A stretch of 64,000 nt of DNA, taken from the NCBI RefSeq assembly GCF_008120935.1, contig NZ_RDBO01000020.1:1-64000 (forward strand), read 5' to 3'. Source of the DNA: Streptomyces sp. sk2.1. Lineage in GTDB: Bacteria; Actinomycetota; Actinomycetes; Streptomycetales; Streptomycetaceae. The notes under the pieces are model-generated. The model was given only the letters and a program-made list of their open reading frames with translations, was not told the origin of the DNA and searched no databases. Made by a program: the position numbers and the translations under genes. This document shows, one piece after another, positions 24,904-33,640 of this stretch (position 1 is its first letter; each line of letters begins with the position of its first letter).

Positions 24904-24958
24904 CCCCTGCCACAGAGTGACATGCGGCAGTCCACATCCACCACACCAGGGGGCATCC

Positions 24959-25669
24959 TTGTCCGTCACCGCGGCCCCTCGCGGGGCCCTCCTCACCCGT
25001 CGGCTGATCCAGCTGTACGTCGGGCTCGCGCTGTACGGGGCCAGCTCCGCACTCCTGGTACGGGCCGGTCTGGGCCTGGAACCCTGGGGCGTGCTGCACC
25101 AGGGGCTGGCCGAACGCACCGGGCTGTCCATCGGGGTCGTCTCGATCGTCGTCGGCGCCGTCGTCCTGCTGCTGTGGATACCGCTCCGGCAGCGGCCCGG
25201 ACTGGGCACCGTCTCCAACGTCTTCGCCGTCGGCGTGGCCATGGACGGCACGCTCGCGCTCGTGCCCGCGCCGGACGGTCTCGTGGTGCGGGGCGCCCTG
25301 CTGGTCGCGGGGGTCGTCGTCAACGGGATCGCGACGGGCCTGTACATCGCGGCGCGCTTCGGCCCGGGGCCGCGCGACGGGCTCATGACCGGACTGCACC
25401 GGCGCACCGGCCGCTCCGTCCGGCTGGTGCGCACCCTGCTGGAGGTGGCGGTCGTGGTGACCGGCTTCCTGCTCGGCGGTTCCCTCGGGGTGGGCACGGT
25501 CCTGTACGCCCTGGCCATCGGCCCGCTCGCCCAGCTCTTCCTGCGTCTGTTCGAGGTCGGCGGGGCACCGGCCGGGGAACCCGCCGGGACATCCGTCGCG
25601 TCCGCGCCGGACGACGGAGACGGGGCCGTCACCGACCGGACACCGGGGCAGGCCATACTTCCGCAGTGA
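24959..25669 (+). CDS. YczE-family membrane protein
   Basis: This 236-aa protein starts at TTG 24959, with AGGGGG 5 bp upstream; longer frames overlap the MocR gene. It has about five hydrophobic helices (about residues 12-30, 50-68, 75-95, 105-125 and 155-190) and the family signature GLGLEPWGVLHQGLAERTGLS plus GPRDGLMTGLHRRTG. YczE/YitT-like proteins are suspected transporters with unknown substrates; the PLP-sensing regulator next door suggests a link to vitamin B6, amino acids or sulfur, which is inference. Its stop overlaps the next gene's start by 4 bp. Confidence 0.8.
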   Translation: MSVTAAPRGALLTRRLIQLYVGLALYGASSALLVRAGLGLEPWGVLHQGLAERTGLSIGVVSIVVGAVVLLLWIPLRQRPGLGTVSNVFAVGVAMDGTLALVPAPDGLVVRGALLVAGVVVNGIATGLYIAARFGPGPRDGLMTGLHRRTGRSVRLVRTLLEVAVVVTGFLLGGSLGVGTVLYALAIGPLAQLFLRLFEVGGAPAGEPAGTSVASAPDDGDGAVTDRTPGQAILPQ

Positions 25670-26430
25670 CCTCCGTACGCCACCCCTATCTGGACCATCC
25701 CGCGACGATCCCCTTCGCCCACCGAGGCGGTGCGGCGGACGGGATCGAGAACACCGCGGCCGCGTTCCGCCGGGCCGCCGACGCCGGGTACCGCTATTTC
25801 GAGACCGATGTGCACACCACGTCGGACGGCCGTCTGGTGGCCTTCCACGACGCCACCCTGGACCGGGTGACGGACGTCCGCGGCCGGATCGCCGAACTGC
25901 CGTGGAGCGAGGTGGGCCGGGCCCGGGTGGCGGGCCGGGAGCCGCTGCCGCTCTTCGAGGAGCTGCTGGAGGAGTTTCCCGGGGCCCGGTGGAACGTGGA
26001 CATCAAGGCCGGGTCCGCCCTGGAACCGCTGATCGGACTGATCCGCCGGACCAATGCCTGGGACCGGGTGTGCGTCGGCTCGTTCTCGGAGGCCAGGGTC
26101 GCCAGGGCCCACCGGCTGGCGGGCCCCCGGCTGGCCACCTCCTACGGCGTCCGCGGCGTGCTGGGGCTGCGGCTGCGCTCGTACGGCATACCGGCGGCGC
26201 TGCGGGCGGGGGCGGTGTGCGCCCAGGTGCCGGAGAGCCAGAACGGGGTCCGGGTGGTCGACCGCCGCTTCGTGCGCGCGGCGCACGCGCGCGGGCTCCA
26301 GGTGCACGTATGGACCGTGAACGAACCGGAACGGATGGCGGCGCTCCTCGACCTCGGCGTGGATGGCATCATGACCGATCACATCGAGACGCTGCGCACG
26401 GTGTTGGGCGAACGGGGAGCCTGGGCCTGA
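25666..26430 (+). CDS. Glycerophosphodiester phosphodiesterase
   Basis: This 254-aa enzyme cleaves glycerophosphodiesters into glycerol-3-phosphate and an alcohol. Visible active-site motifs are HRGG (about residue 19), the metal-binding FETDVHTT (about 45) and FHDATLDRVTD, with VDIKAG and a C-terminal HVWTVNEPE typical of the GDPD TIM barrel. No signal peptide is seen, so it should act on lipid head groups in the cytoplasm. The GTG start at 25666 overlaps the preceding stop (GTGA), so translation is coupled to the YczE gene. Confidence 0.92.
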   Translation: MTSVRHPYLDHPATIPFAHRGGAADGIENTAAAFRRAADAGYRYFETDVHTTSDGRLVAFHDATLDRVTDVRGRIAELPWSEVGRARVAGREPLPLFEELLEEFPGARWNVDIKAGSALEPLIGLIRRTNAWDRVCVGSFSEARVARAHRLAGPRLATSYGVRGVLGLRLRSYGIPAALRAGAVCAQVPESQNGVRVVDRRFVRAAHARGLQVHVWTVNEPERMAALLDLGVDGIMTDHIETLRTVLGERGAWA

Positions 26431-26476
26431 TGCCGCCGCGCGGGGTCTTCACGGGGAGAGATGAGGGGGTTGCGGC

Positions 26477-27850
26477 TTGAACGCCGAGACCGCGGACACC
26501 ACCGAGCCGACCGGACCGACCGAGGGGTCCGACGGCGCCGCGAGCCGCAGACGCGAACAACGCGGCTGGTACTTCTACGACTTCGCCTGCTCGGTCTACT
26601 CGACGAGCGTGCTGACGGTGTTCATCGGGCCCTATCTCACCTCGATCGCCAAGGCCTCCGCCGACGCCGACGGCTTCGTGCACCCGCTCGGCATCCCGGT
26701 GCGCGCCGGTTCGCTGTTCCCCTACGCGATCTCCGTGTCCGTCGTGATCGCGGTGATCCTGATGCCGATCGCGGGGGCCGCGGCGGACCGCACGGGCCGG
26801 AAGAAGCCGCTGCTCGCGGCCGCCGCCTACGTGGGGGCCGCCGCGACCACCGGCATGTTCTTCCTGGACGGCCACCGCTATCTGCTCGGCGCCTTCCTGC
26901 TGATCGTGGCGAACGCGTCGGTCTCGGTGTCGATGGTGCTCTACAACGCCTATCTGCCGCAGATCGCCGAGCCCGACGAACGGGACGCGGTCTCCTCGCG
27001 GGGCTGGGCCTTCGGATACACCTCGGGCGCGTTCGTCCTGGTCCTGAACCTGGTCCTGTACACGGGCCACGACTCGTTCGGCCTCTCCGAGTCCGACGCG
27101 GTGCGGATCTGCCTGGCCTCGGCCGGTGTCTGGTGGGGCGCCTTCACGATCGTGCCCCTGCGCAGACTGCGCGACCGGAAGGTGGCGCCGAGCGGCGAGG
27201 GGGCGGTCGGCTCGGGGTGGCGTCAGCTCCTGGCCACCCTGCGCGACATGCGCCGCCATCCGCTGACGCTCTCCTTCCTGCTGGCGTACCTCGTGTACAA
27301 CGACGGGGTCCAGACGGTGATCTCCCAGGCGTCGGTGTACGGCTCGGAGGAGCTGGGCCTCGACCAGACGACGCTGATCACGGCGGTGCTGCTGGTGCAG
27401 GTGCTCGCGGTGGCCGGAGCACTGGGAATGGGCCGGCTGGCCCGGACGTACGGCGCGAAGCGCACGATCCTCGGCTCGCTCGTGGTCTGGACGCTGATCC
27501 TGCTCGCCGGTTATTTCCTGCCGGCCGGCAAACCCGCCTTCTTCTACGCGCTGGCCGCGGCGATCGGTCTGGTGCTCGGCGGCAGCCAGGCGCTGTCGCG
27601 CTCACTTTTCTCCCATCTGGTGCCGCGCGGCAAGGAGGCCGAGTACTTCTCCGCGTACGAGATGAGCGACCGCGGCCTGAGCTGGCTGGGGCCGCTGGTG
27701 TTCGGGCTCGCGTACCAGCTGACCGGCAGCTATCGGGACGCGATCGTCTCGCTGGTGGCCTTCTTCGCGATCGGTTCCGTACTGCTCGCGAGGGTGCCGA
27801 TCCGGCGCGCCGTGGCGGCCGCGGGCAATCCCGTGCCGGAACGGATTTAG
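26477..27850 (+). CDS. MFS transporter, UMF1/Atg22 type
   Basis: This 457-aa protein has 12 predicted membrane helices, starts at TTG 26477 and is preceded by GAGGGGG about 7 bp upstream. WYFYDFACSVYSTSVLTVFI near the N-terminus and the GRKKPLL loop after helix 2 mark the UMF1/Atg22 branch of the major facilitator superfamily. Relatives export amino acids from vacuoles in yeast; the bacterial substrate is unknown. It follows the phosphodiesterase gene by 46 bp and may be in the same transcript. Confidence 0.88.
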   Translation: MNAETADTTEPTGPTEGSDGAASRRREQRGWYFYDFACSVYSTSVLTVFIGPYLTSIAKASADADGFVHPLGIPVRAGSLFPYAISVSVVIAVILMPIAGAAADRTGRKKPLLAAAAYVGAAATTGMFFLDGHRYLLGAFLLIVANASVSVSMVLYNAYLPQIAEPDERDAVSSRGWAFGYTSGAFVLVLNLVLYTGHDSFGLSESDAVRICLASAGVWWGAFTIVPLRRLRDRKVAPSGEGAVGSGWRQLLATLRDMRRHPLTLSFLLAYLVYNDGVQTVISQASVYGSEELGLDQTTLITAVLLVQVLAVAGALGMGRLARTYGAKRTILGSLVVWTLILLAGYFLPAGKPAFFYALAAAIGLVLGGSQALSRSLFSHLVPRGKEAEYFSAYEMSDRGLSWLGPLVFGLAYQLTGSYRDAIVSLVAFFAIGSVLLARVPIRRAVAAAGNPVPERI

Positions 27851-27968
27851 ACGTCGAAGTGAAAGGCCGGTAGTGTACGCCTTTGGCCTGCCCGGAGGAC
27901 CGTTACTGCGAGTGGAAGAAGCCGAACCGTTGGGTGACAACTACCGCCAGATGTGACAAACCGGGCAT

Positions 27969-27985
27969 GGGTGGGTACCCCACCC
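27969..27985. other. Short hairpin between the MFS gene and rbpA
   Basis: GGGTGGG and CCCACCC pair perfectly around TAC. It lies 119 bp after the MFS stop and 59 bp before the -10 of the rbpA promoter, so it may terminate the upstream transcript. There is no U-tract. Confidence 0.4.
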
Positions 27986-28027
27986 CTGAAAAAGCAGCGG
28001 CACGACGGGCGACGCAGACCGGCAACG

Positions 28028-28053
28028 GGAATCTTTGCCGCCGACCGGACGTT
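28028..28053 (+). promoter_or_regulatory. SigR-type promoter of rbpA
   Basis: GGAAT at 28028-28032 and GTT at 28051-28053 are separated by exactly 18 bp, matching the disulfide-stress sigma factor SigR consensus (GGAAT-N18-GTT). The start point would fall about 55 bp before the rbpA start codon. rbpA is a known SigR target in S. coelicolor, which agrees. Confidence 0.8.
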
Positions 28054-28114
28054 GACCGGATGACGACGACAGCGACACCTGTCCTGTGGGCGACAAGCCC
28101 GGGAGGCACGATTC

Positions 28115-28489
28115 ATGAGTGAGCGAGCTCTCCGCGGTACGCGCCTCGTGGTTACCAGCTACGAGACGGACCGCGGCATCGATCTGGCCCCGCGCCAGGC
28201 GGTGGAGTACGCATGCCAGAACGGACATCGTTTTGAGATGCCGTTCTCGGTAGAGGCGGAAATTCCGCCGGAGTGGGAGTGCAAGGCGTGCGGCGCCATG
28301 GCACTCCTGGTGGACGGGGATGGCCCCGAGGAGAAGAAGGGCAAGCCCGCGCGTACGCATTGGGACATGCTCATGGAGCGGCGCACCCGCGAGGAGCTGG
28401 AGGAGGTGCTGGCCGAGAGGCTGGCGGTCCTGCGTTCCGGAGCCATGAACATCGCCGTGCATCCGCGGGACAGCAGGAAGTCCGCCTGA
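28115..28489 (+). CDS. rbpA: RNA polymerase-binding protein RbpA
   Basis: This 124-aa protein matches actinobacterial RbpA throughout. The N-terminal MSERALRGTRLVVTSYETDRG tail, a zinc-binding core with C-x3-H...CKAC (about residues 34-58), the basic linker GKPARTHWDMLMERRT and the C-terminal sigma-interaction helix REELEEVLAERLAVLR are all visible. RbpA binds RNA polymerase with the housekeeping sigma HrdB, stabilises open complexes and changes rifampicin sensitivity. The ATG has GGGAGG 8 bp upstream. It stands alone behind its own SigR-type promoter. Confidence 0.96.
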   Translation: MSERALRGTRLVVTSYETDRGIDLAPRQAVEYACQNGHRFEMPFSVEAEIPPEWECKACGAMALLVDGDGPEEKKGKPARTHWDMLMERRTREELEEVLAERLAVLRSGAMNIAVHPRDSRKSA

Positions 28490-28508
28490 CCGCACAGCAA
28501 CCCAGCAG

Positions 28509-28560
28509 CACAGAGCCGCGGGCCGCGACACACATGTGTGTCGCGGCCCGCGGCTCTGTG
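28509..28560. terminator. 52-bp perfect inverted repeat, terminator of rbpA
   Basis: The sequence is a perfect palindrome with its centre between 28534 and 28535 (26 bp each side) and begins 20 bp after the rbpA stop. It lies between convergent genes and should stop transcription from both sides. It has no U-tract. Confidence 0.85.
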
Positions 28561-28569
28561 GCGTGCCTC

Positions 28570-28625
28570 CGCGCCCGGATCCGTCGGTCCCGTCCGGCCG
28601 GACGGGACCGACGGATCCGGGCGCG
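28570..28625. terminator. 56-bp perfect inverted repeat, terminator of the FxsA-family gene
   Basis: A second perfect palindrome, centred between 28597 and 28598 with 28-bp arms, follows the first after 9 bp and ends 5 bp from the stop of the convergent FxsA-family gene. Its sequence is unrelated to the first. Confidence 0.85.
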
Positions 28626-28630
28626 TGCGG

Positions 28631-29218
28631 TCAGGGGATCAGCGGCGGGCGGGGGCTCCCGTCGGGCCGCGCGTCGGACGGCGCGTCGTCCTGGTGGATG
28701 ACCTCACCCTGGATGATCTTTCCGTCCGGCCGGTGGATACGGGCCTGCTGGAAGGCGTCGGAAAGGCTGCCGGGGCTCGCGGCGCTCATCCGGCGCTCCA
28801 GCGAGCGCTCCGCGTACCGTCCCAGCCGCGTGCGGACCGGCGGCACCAGCAGCAGGAGCCCCGCCACGTCCGAGATCATCCCCGGCACCATCAGCAGCAG
28901 CCCGCCGAGCATCAGGAAGCCGTTGCCCTCGCTCCCCGAGGGGGCGGGCGGCTCGGCTTCGGCCCCGGGCCGGCCCGGCACCCGCTGGAGGGTCTCGGTG
29001 AGGTTGCGGAAGGCCCGGCGGCCGGCCCGCTTCACCACCGCGGCCCCGAGCACGATCCCCGCCACCAGGAGCAGCAGCACGGTGATCCCGCCCGCCGCGT
29101 CGGCCACGAGGATGAACAGCCAGATCTCCAGCACCGCCCAGGCGGCGACGGCGAGCGGGACGAGGGTACGGGCGCGAGAGCGCCGGGGGGCGGTCGGGGG
29201 CGGTGTGCCGGTCGTCAT
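28631..29218 (-). CDS. FxsA-family membrane protein
   Basis: This 195-aa protein has the FxsA core: two adjacent hydrophobic helices (about residues 20-62, LVPLAVAAWAVLEIWLFILV and ITVLLLLVAGIVLGAAVVK) and a third block (LMLGGLLLMVPGMISDVAGLLLLVPP) before a charged tail. E. coli FxsA affects phage exclusion when overproduced; its normal role is unknown. ATG 29218 was chosen because the longer frame overlaps upstream sequence with poor codon bias. The gene converges on rbpA. Confidence 0.88.
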   Translation of the reverse strand: MTTGTPPPTAPRRSRARTLVPLAVAAWAVLEIWLFILVADAAGGITVLLLLVAGIVLGAAVVKRAGRRAFRNLTETLQRVPGRPGAEAEPPAPSGSEGNGFLMLGGLLLMVPGMISDVAGLLLLVPPVRTRLGRYAERSLERRMSAASPGSLSDAFQQARIHRPDGKIIQGEVIHQDDAPSDARPDGSPRPPLIP

Positions 29219-29308
29219 GGTCCCCAGTGTGCCTGTACGACGGTCCGGGCGGCACGAGGGGGTGATCGCACCGGGCGGCGGACCGGCGTCCACCGCCGCG
29301 GGCCCGGG

Positions 29309-30076
29309 TCAGATCGCCTTGCGGCCCAGGACCCGGTTCGTGCGGGAGGCGACCCCCCAGGCGGTGACCCGCCAGAGCGCCTCGACCAGGATGTCGCGGC
29401 TCATCTTGGAGTCGCCGATCTCCCGGTCGACGAAGGTGATCGGGACCTCGACGACGTGGTAGCCGGCCTCGACGGCCCTGCGGGCCAGGTCGACCTGGAA
29501 GCAGTAGCCCTGCGAGGCGACCTGGTCGAGGCCCAGGCCGTCCAGGGTCTCCGCCCGGAAGGCCCGGAAGCCGCCGGTGACGTCCCGGGTCCGCAGCCCG
29601 AGCAGGAGCCGGGAGTACGTGCTGCCGCCGCGGGAGATCATCTCGCGGGACTTGGGCCAGTTGACCACCCGGCCGCCCGGCACCCAGCGGGAGCCGAGCA
29701 CCAGGTCGGCGCCCTTGAGCGCGGTGAGCAGCCTGGGCAGTTCCTCGGGCTGGTGGGAGCCGTCCGCGTCCATCTCCACGAGCACGCCGTACCCGTGCTC
29801 GGTGCCCCAGCGGAAGCCCGCGAGATAGGCCGCTCCGAGCCCCTCCTTGCCCTTGCGGTGCAGCACCCGGACCTGGCTGTCCTCGGCGGCCAGTTCGTCG
29901 GCGACCTTGCCGGTGCCGTCGGGGCTGTTGTCGTCGGCGACCAGGATGTCGGCCTCCGGCACAGCGGCTCGCACCCGGCTGACGATCGGCTTGATGTTCT
30001 CGGCCTCGTTGTAGGTCGGAATGATCACCAGGATCCTGCCGAGCGGGCCGTACCGCCGCTGACCGCCGTCGTTCAC
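29309..30076 (-). CDS. Polyprenol-phosphate mannosyltransferase (Ppm1/Dpm1-like)
   Basis: This 255-aa GT2 enzyme would transfer mannose from GDP-mannose to polyprenyl phosphate, supplying the donor for protein O-mannosylation and lipoglycans. The motifs IPTYNEAENI, ADDNSPDGT and EMDADGSHQPEEL, and the GGFRAFR loop, are all in place. The protein ends after the catalytic domain with no membrane domain and no fused apolipoprotein N-acyltransferase, which some actinobacteria have. The start is GTG 30076, with AGGGGCA upstream. Confidence 0.9.
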   Translation of the reverse strand: MNDGGQRRYGPLGRILVIIPTYNEAENIKPIVSRVRAAVPEADILVADDNSPDGTGKVADELAAEDSQVRVLHRKGKEGLGAAYLAGFRWGTEHGYGVLVEMDADGSHQPEELPRLLTALKGADLVLGSRWVPGGRVVNWPKSREMISRGGSTYSRLLLGLRTRDVTGGFRAFRAETLDGLGLDQVASQGYCFQVDLARRAVEAGYHVVEVPITFVDREIGDSKMSRDILVEALWRVTAWGVASRTNRVLGRKAI

Positions 30077-30625
30077 TTACTGCCCCTTAAGTCCGTACGC
30101 AGGTGCACACCATATCCAGCGGGCGGACACCGATCGCCGACCCGGTCGCGGGTGGCCGGGCGGCGTCGGGGACAGAAGGAGGGAAGTGGGGACAGAAACC
30201 CTGTCGCGACCGCGGACGGGAACTGCGGGTGGGGGCCCAGCGCCCTTCGGGCCGACCTGGGACCCGCTGGCTGCGGGTCGACCGAGAGCCGTTGTCTACT
30301 GAACGTCCGGGCCCCACCCGGGTCGCACCGCCGTCCGGCTGAAACCTTCCCTCGCCCCGAGGCGCGGACGCTGAACCTGGCTGTCAGTGGCGCTGTGCCG
30401 GTGCGGCACAGCCCCCCGTGACCCAGCGGCATTCGACGACTGCGTGGAGGTTCGACCGGTCGGACGTCCTTGGTGGACTTTGCCGAACCTACCGGCCGTT
30501 GGGCGCTTTCTGTCAATAGCCGTCTGACCTGCGACCTTTATGGAACTTGCCTGGTCAGTAGCGAAGATCCGCAGGTCGCGGCGGAAGGGGCCCCGCCGCG
30601 GCCCGCGGTGCGAAATGTCCGCACG
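30077..30625 (-). other. Long intergenic region upstream of the mannosyltransferase gene
   Basis: This 549-bp gap has no convincing gene. It contains a leftward promoter candidate, TTGACA (complement of 30511-30516) and TAGGTT (complement of 30486-30491), 19 bp apart, and an 8-bp hairpin (GCTGTGCC...GGCACAGC at 30393-30413). If the promoter is real, the mannosyltransferase mRNA would have a leader of roughly 400 nt. I recognise no riboswitch class in it. Confidence 0.5.
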
Positions 30626-32272
30626 TCACTCGTTCGGACGCTCGTGGACGGTCCGCCCCCCGACCACGGTCCGCAGGCAGACCGGCAGTTCGGCGCCGGG
30701 GCTGAGGTCCGGCAGCCCGGGCGTCCCCGAGCGCGGGTCCGTCGACCAGCGGGCGACCCGGTCGTCCGGGGCCTGGACCACCAGGTCTGCGGTGCGCCAG
30801 ACCGCGTAGTCGGCCGGGGCGCCGGGCACCAGGGTCCCCGCGTCGTCACGGCCGACGGCGCGCCAGCCGCCCCTGGTGTGGGCGGCGAAACCGGCCCGTA
30901 CGGAGATCCGGTGCTCGGGCGTGCGGTGGAAGGCCGCGGCCCGCACGGTGCCCCACGGGTCGAGCGGGGTCACCGGGCTGTCCGAGCCGAAGGCCAGGGG
31001 CACTCCGGCCCGCAGCAGCGCCGCGTACGGGTTCAGGGTCCTGGCCCGTTCGGCCCCGAGCCGGCGCGCGTACATGCCCTCCTCGCCGCCCCAGGCCGCG
31101 TCGAAGGCGGGCTGGACGGAGGCTGTCAGGCCCAGTTCCGCGAACGCGGCGACGGTCTCGGGGGTGAGCATCTCGGCGTGTTCGACGCGGTGCCGGGCGG
31201 CCCTGATCCGGGCGAGGCCGAGCGTCTCGGCGGCGGCCCGGACGCCCTCCACCACGGCGGAGACCGCCGCGTCCCCGATGGCGTGGAAGCCGGCCTGCAG
31301 CCCCGCTCCGGTGCACGCCGTGACATGGGCGGCGATCTGCGCCGCGTCCAGGTGGGCGGTGCCCGTGTGCCCGGCCGGACCGTCGGCGTACGGCTCGTGC
31401 AGGCAGGCGGTGTGCGAGCCGAGCGAGCCGTCCACGAACAGGTCGCCGGCCGCCCCGATCGCGCCGAGTTCCCTGATCCGGCGGGCGTCCTTCTCATCGG
31501 CGACCCGCTCGGCCCAGTAGCCGAGGACCCGCGGTCCGTCCTGCTCGCCGGCAAGCTTCAGCAGACCGGCGAAGTCCTCCTCGTCGGAGATGTCCGGGCC
31601 GCCGCACTCGTGGACGGTGCCGATGCCGAGCGCCGCGGCACGGCGCAGGGCGGCGCGCTGGGCCCCGGCCCGCTGGAGCGGCGAGACGGCGCCGTGGGCG
31701 GCGGCGCGGACCGCGTGGTGGGCGGCGTCGGTCAGCGGTGCGTCGGGGTGGTACCCGACCAGCCCGGTGACGCCCGGGACGAGGTCGAGCAGGGCGGTGG
31801 TGACGACGGCGGAGTGCACGTCGACCCGGGGCAGGTAGACGGGGCGTCCGCCGGCCGCCGCGTCGAGTTCGGCCCGCGACGGCGGGCGCTGCTCCGGCCA
31901 GCGCGTGGCGTCCCAGCCGTGGCCGAGGACGACCCGGTCCCCGGGGTGCCCGGCCACGTACGCGCGCAGCAGGCCGAGCGCCCCGTCGAGGGTCCGGGCG
32001 CCGGAGAGGTCGAGGCCGGTGAGGGCCAGGCCGGTCGACGTGGTGTGGACGTGGGCGTCGGTGAACGCGGGGGTGACCAGCGCGCCGTCGAGGTCGACCA
32101 CCTCGTCGACGCCGCTCGCGAAGGCGTCGGCGGCCCCTTCCGAGCCCACCCAGGCGACATGGCCGCGTTCGACCACCATGGCGGTGGCGAAGGGGTCGGC
32201 GGGGCTGTGGACGTCTCCACCGCGCAGCAGCACGGTGCGGTGTTCGCTCTGGGGGGCGGTGCTCTCGGTCAT
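30626..32272 (-). CDS. Amidohydrolase (YtcJ-like)
   Basis: This 548-aa protein belongs to the amidohydrolase superfamily, YtcJ branch. The metal-binding DAHVHTT is at about residue 73, with HAIGDAA, HRVEHAEML and FGSDSPVTPLDPW further on, so all usual metal ligands appear present. Substrates of the branch are poorly known and often exoenzyme-like, so no specific reaction can be given. ATG 32272 (MTESTAPQ) was chosen; the longer frame runs into the upstream Lrp gene. It lies 91 bp downstream of that gene in the same direction. Confidence 0.85.
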   Translation of the reverse strand: MTESTAPQSEHRTVLLRGGDVHSPADPFATAMVVERGHVAWVGSEGAADAFASGVDEVVDLDGALVTPAFTDAHVHTTSTGLALTGLDLSGARTLDGALGLLRAYVAGHPGDRVVLGHGWDATRWPEQRPPSRAELDAAAGGRPVYLPRVDVHSAVVTTALLDLVPGVTGLVGYHPDAPLTDAAHHAVRAAAHGAVSPLQRAGAQRAALRRAAALGIGTVHECGGPDISDEEDFAGLLKLAGEQDGPRVLGYWAERVADEKDARRIRELGAIGAAGDLFVDGSLGSHTACLHEPYADGPAGHTGTAHLDAAQIAAHVTACTGAGLQAGFHAIGDAAVSAVVEGVRAAAETLGLARIRAARHRVEHAEMLTPETVAAFAELGLTASVQPAFDAAWGGEEGMYARRLGAERARTLNPYAALLRAGVPLAFGSDSPVTPLDPWGTVRAAAFHRTPEHRISVRAGFAAHTRGGWRAVGRDDAGTLVPGAPADYAVWRTADLVVQAPDDRVARWSTDPRSGTPGLPDLSPGAELPVCLRTVVGGRTVHERPNE

Positions 32273-32363
32273 GGGACCAGTCTCGCGCCTGCCCGGAGCC
32301 GCGTGGTCCGCGCCCCCTCGGAAGTCCACCGGCCGGCCCTCCGGGGGCGGTTGTCCGGCTCCC

Positions 32364-32804
32364 TCAGATCCGCGGCGGCCTGGCCTCGTAGGGCGTGGAC
32401 AGGACGACGGTGGTCCGGGTGGAGACACCGGCCAGCGAGCGGATCCTGGTGAGCAGGTGCTCCAGCTCCAGCGGCGTGGCGACGCGCACCTTGAGGATGT
32501 AGTTCTCGTCGCCCGCGACGCTGTGGCACGCCTCCAGCTCCGGGACGCCCGCGAGCCGCTCCGCGATGTCGTCCGGCGCGCTCGGGTCGAAGGGTTTCAC
32601 CGAGATGAACGCGGTGAGCGGCAGGCCGACGGCCTCGGGGTCGACGACCGCGGCGTACCCCCGGATCACCCCGCGCTGCTCCAGCCTGCGGACACGCTGA
32701 TGAACGGCCGACGTGGACAGGCCCGTGGCCTTGCCCAGGTCGGTGTAGCTCATCCGCCCGTCCTTGACGAGCAACTCCACGATCTGTCGGTCCAGCTCCT
32801 CCAT
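32364..32804 (-). CDS. Lrp/AsnC-family transcription regulator
   Basis: This 146-aa protein has an N-terminal helix-turn-helix (ELDRQIVELLVKDGRMSYTDLGKATGLSTSAVHQRVRRLE) and a C-terminal RAM ligand-binding domain. It is of usual length for the family. It precedes the amidohydrolase gene and may control it in response to an amino acid; that is inference. ATG 32804 fits the family start (MEELDRQI). Confidence 0.9.
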   Translation of the reverse strand: MEELDRQIVELLVKDGRMSYTDLGKATGLSTSAVHQRVRRLEQRGVIRGYAAVVDPEAVGLPLTAFISVKPFDPSAPDDIAERLAGVPELEACHSVAGDENYILKVRVATPLELEHLLTRIRSLAGVSTRTTVVLSTPYEARPPRI

Positions 32805-33007
32805 ACGGATCAACCTATTGCCCCGAGTCCCTCCAGGCACAGTCGGCGTACGCGCGGAGGGGCACCTGCGGCGGGCATGTGACGAATGCCACAGGTTTAC
32901 GGATGGGTAGCCGCCCACCTCGCGGTTACGGCCGATGCGCGACGGGAAGTGCTTGGTGTGGCCGAGGCGACGTCGCCCAGTCGGCCCACCCGAGGGGGGA
33001 ATTTCCC

Positions 33008-33406
33008 ATGCAGAGCCTGAAGCTCACCGGCCGTACCGAACCGGAGCCTGCCGATCCCGTCGAGGACACCGCTCCCGACGCGTACGACATGTTCGACATG
33101 TACCGGGTGATCTGCCCGGACTGCTCGCAGCCGATCGCGCTGCCGGCGGGCGAGGACGTGCTGCCCGAGCACGCGCTGTGCCCGACGCCGTGGAATCCGT
33201 TCGTGCTGACCGTCTGCGCCGGTACCGGCCGGCCGGCGTCGCTGTCGCGGCCCGCCGACGAGTCGCTCGACACCCAGGAGCAGGAGACGGGCCTGCTGTT
33301 GACGCTCCCCCAGGGACTCGACTGGCGGATGCAGCCGTTCTCGCACGCCGGAGGCCCCGGCTCGCGTCCGCTGCGGGTACCGCGGATGCGCCGCAGCGCC
33401 GCCTGA
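33008..33406 (+). CDS. Conserved small protein with a CxxC zinc-like motif
   Basis: This 132-aa protein starts at ATG 33008 with GAGGGGGG 8 bp upstream. A cysteine motif (VICPDCSQ at about residue 37, then LCPTPWNP and VCAGTG) could bind a metal. The rest is polar and probably flexible. I do not recognise a family and no function can be given. It is divergent from the Lrp gene. Confidence 0.7.
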   Translation: MQSLKLTGRTEPEPADPVEDTAPDAYDMFDMYRVICPDCSQPIALPAGEDVLPEHALCPTPWNPFVLTVCAGTGRPASLSRPADESLDTQEQETGLLLTLPQGLDWRMQPFSHAGGPGSRPLRVPRMRRSAA

Positions 33407-33640
33407 CGGCGACTCCCGCGTCCGAACAGGGGACGGCCCGGCCACGTCCGGGCCCGACCGGCGAGACCCGCACCGCACCACGACGGTCCGACCGGCGTGG
33501 TGCCCGCGAACCGCGGCCGGACCACCGACCGGGACGCCGGCACGCACCGCCCGAACGAGGAGCCCGCCCGGGGACATGGCGAACGGGCTCTCGAATCGGT
33601 CGGACAGTGACCGGGAACCGCTCCGCGGCGTTGCCCATGC

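Noticed and set aside
27883-28122. 79-codon frame upstream of rbpA
   Set aside because: It crosses the SigR promoter and a hairpin and has no start signal.
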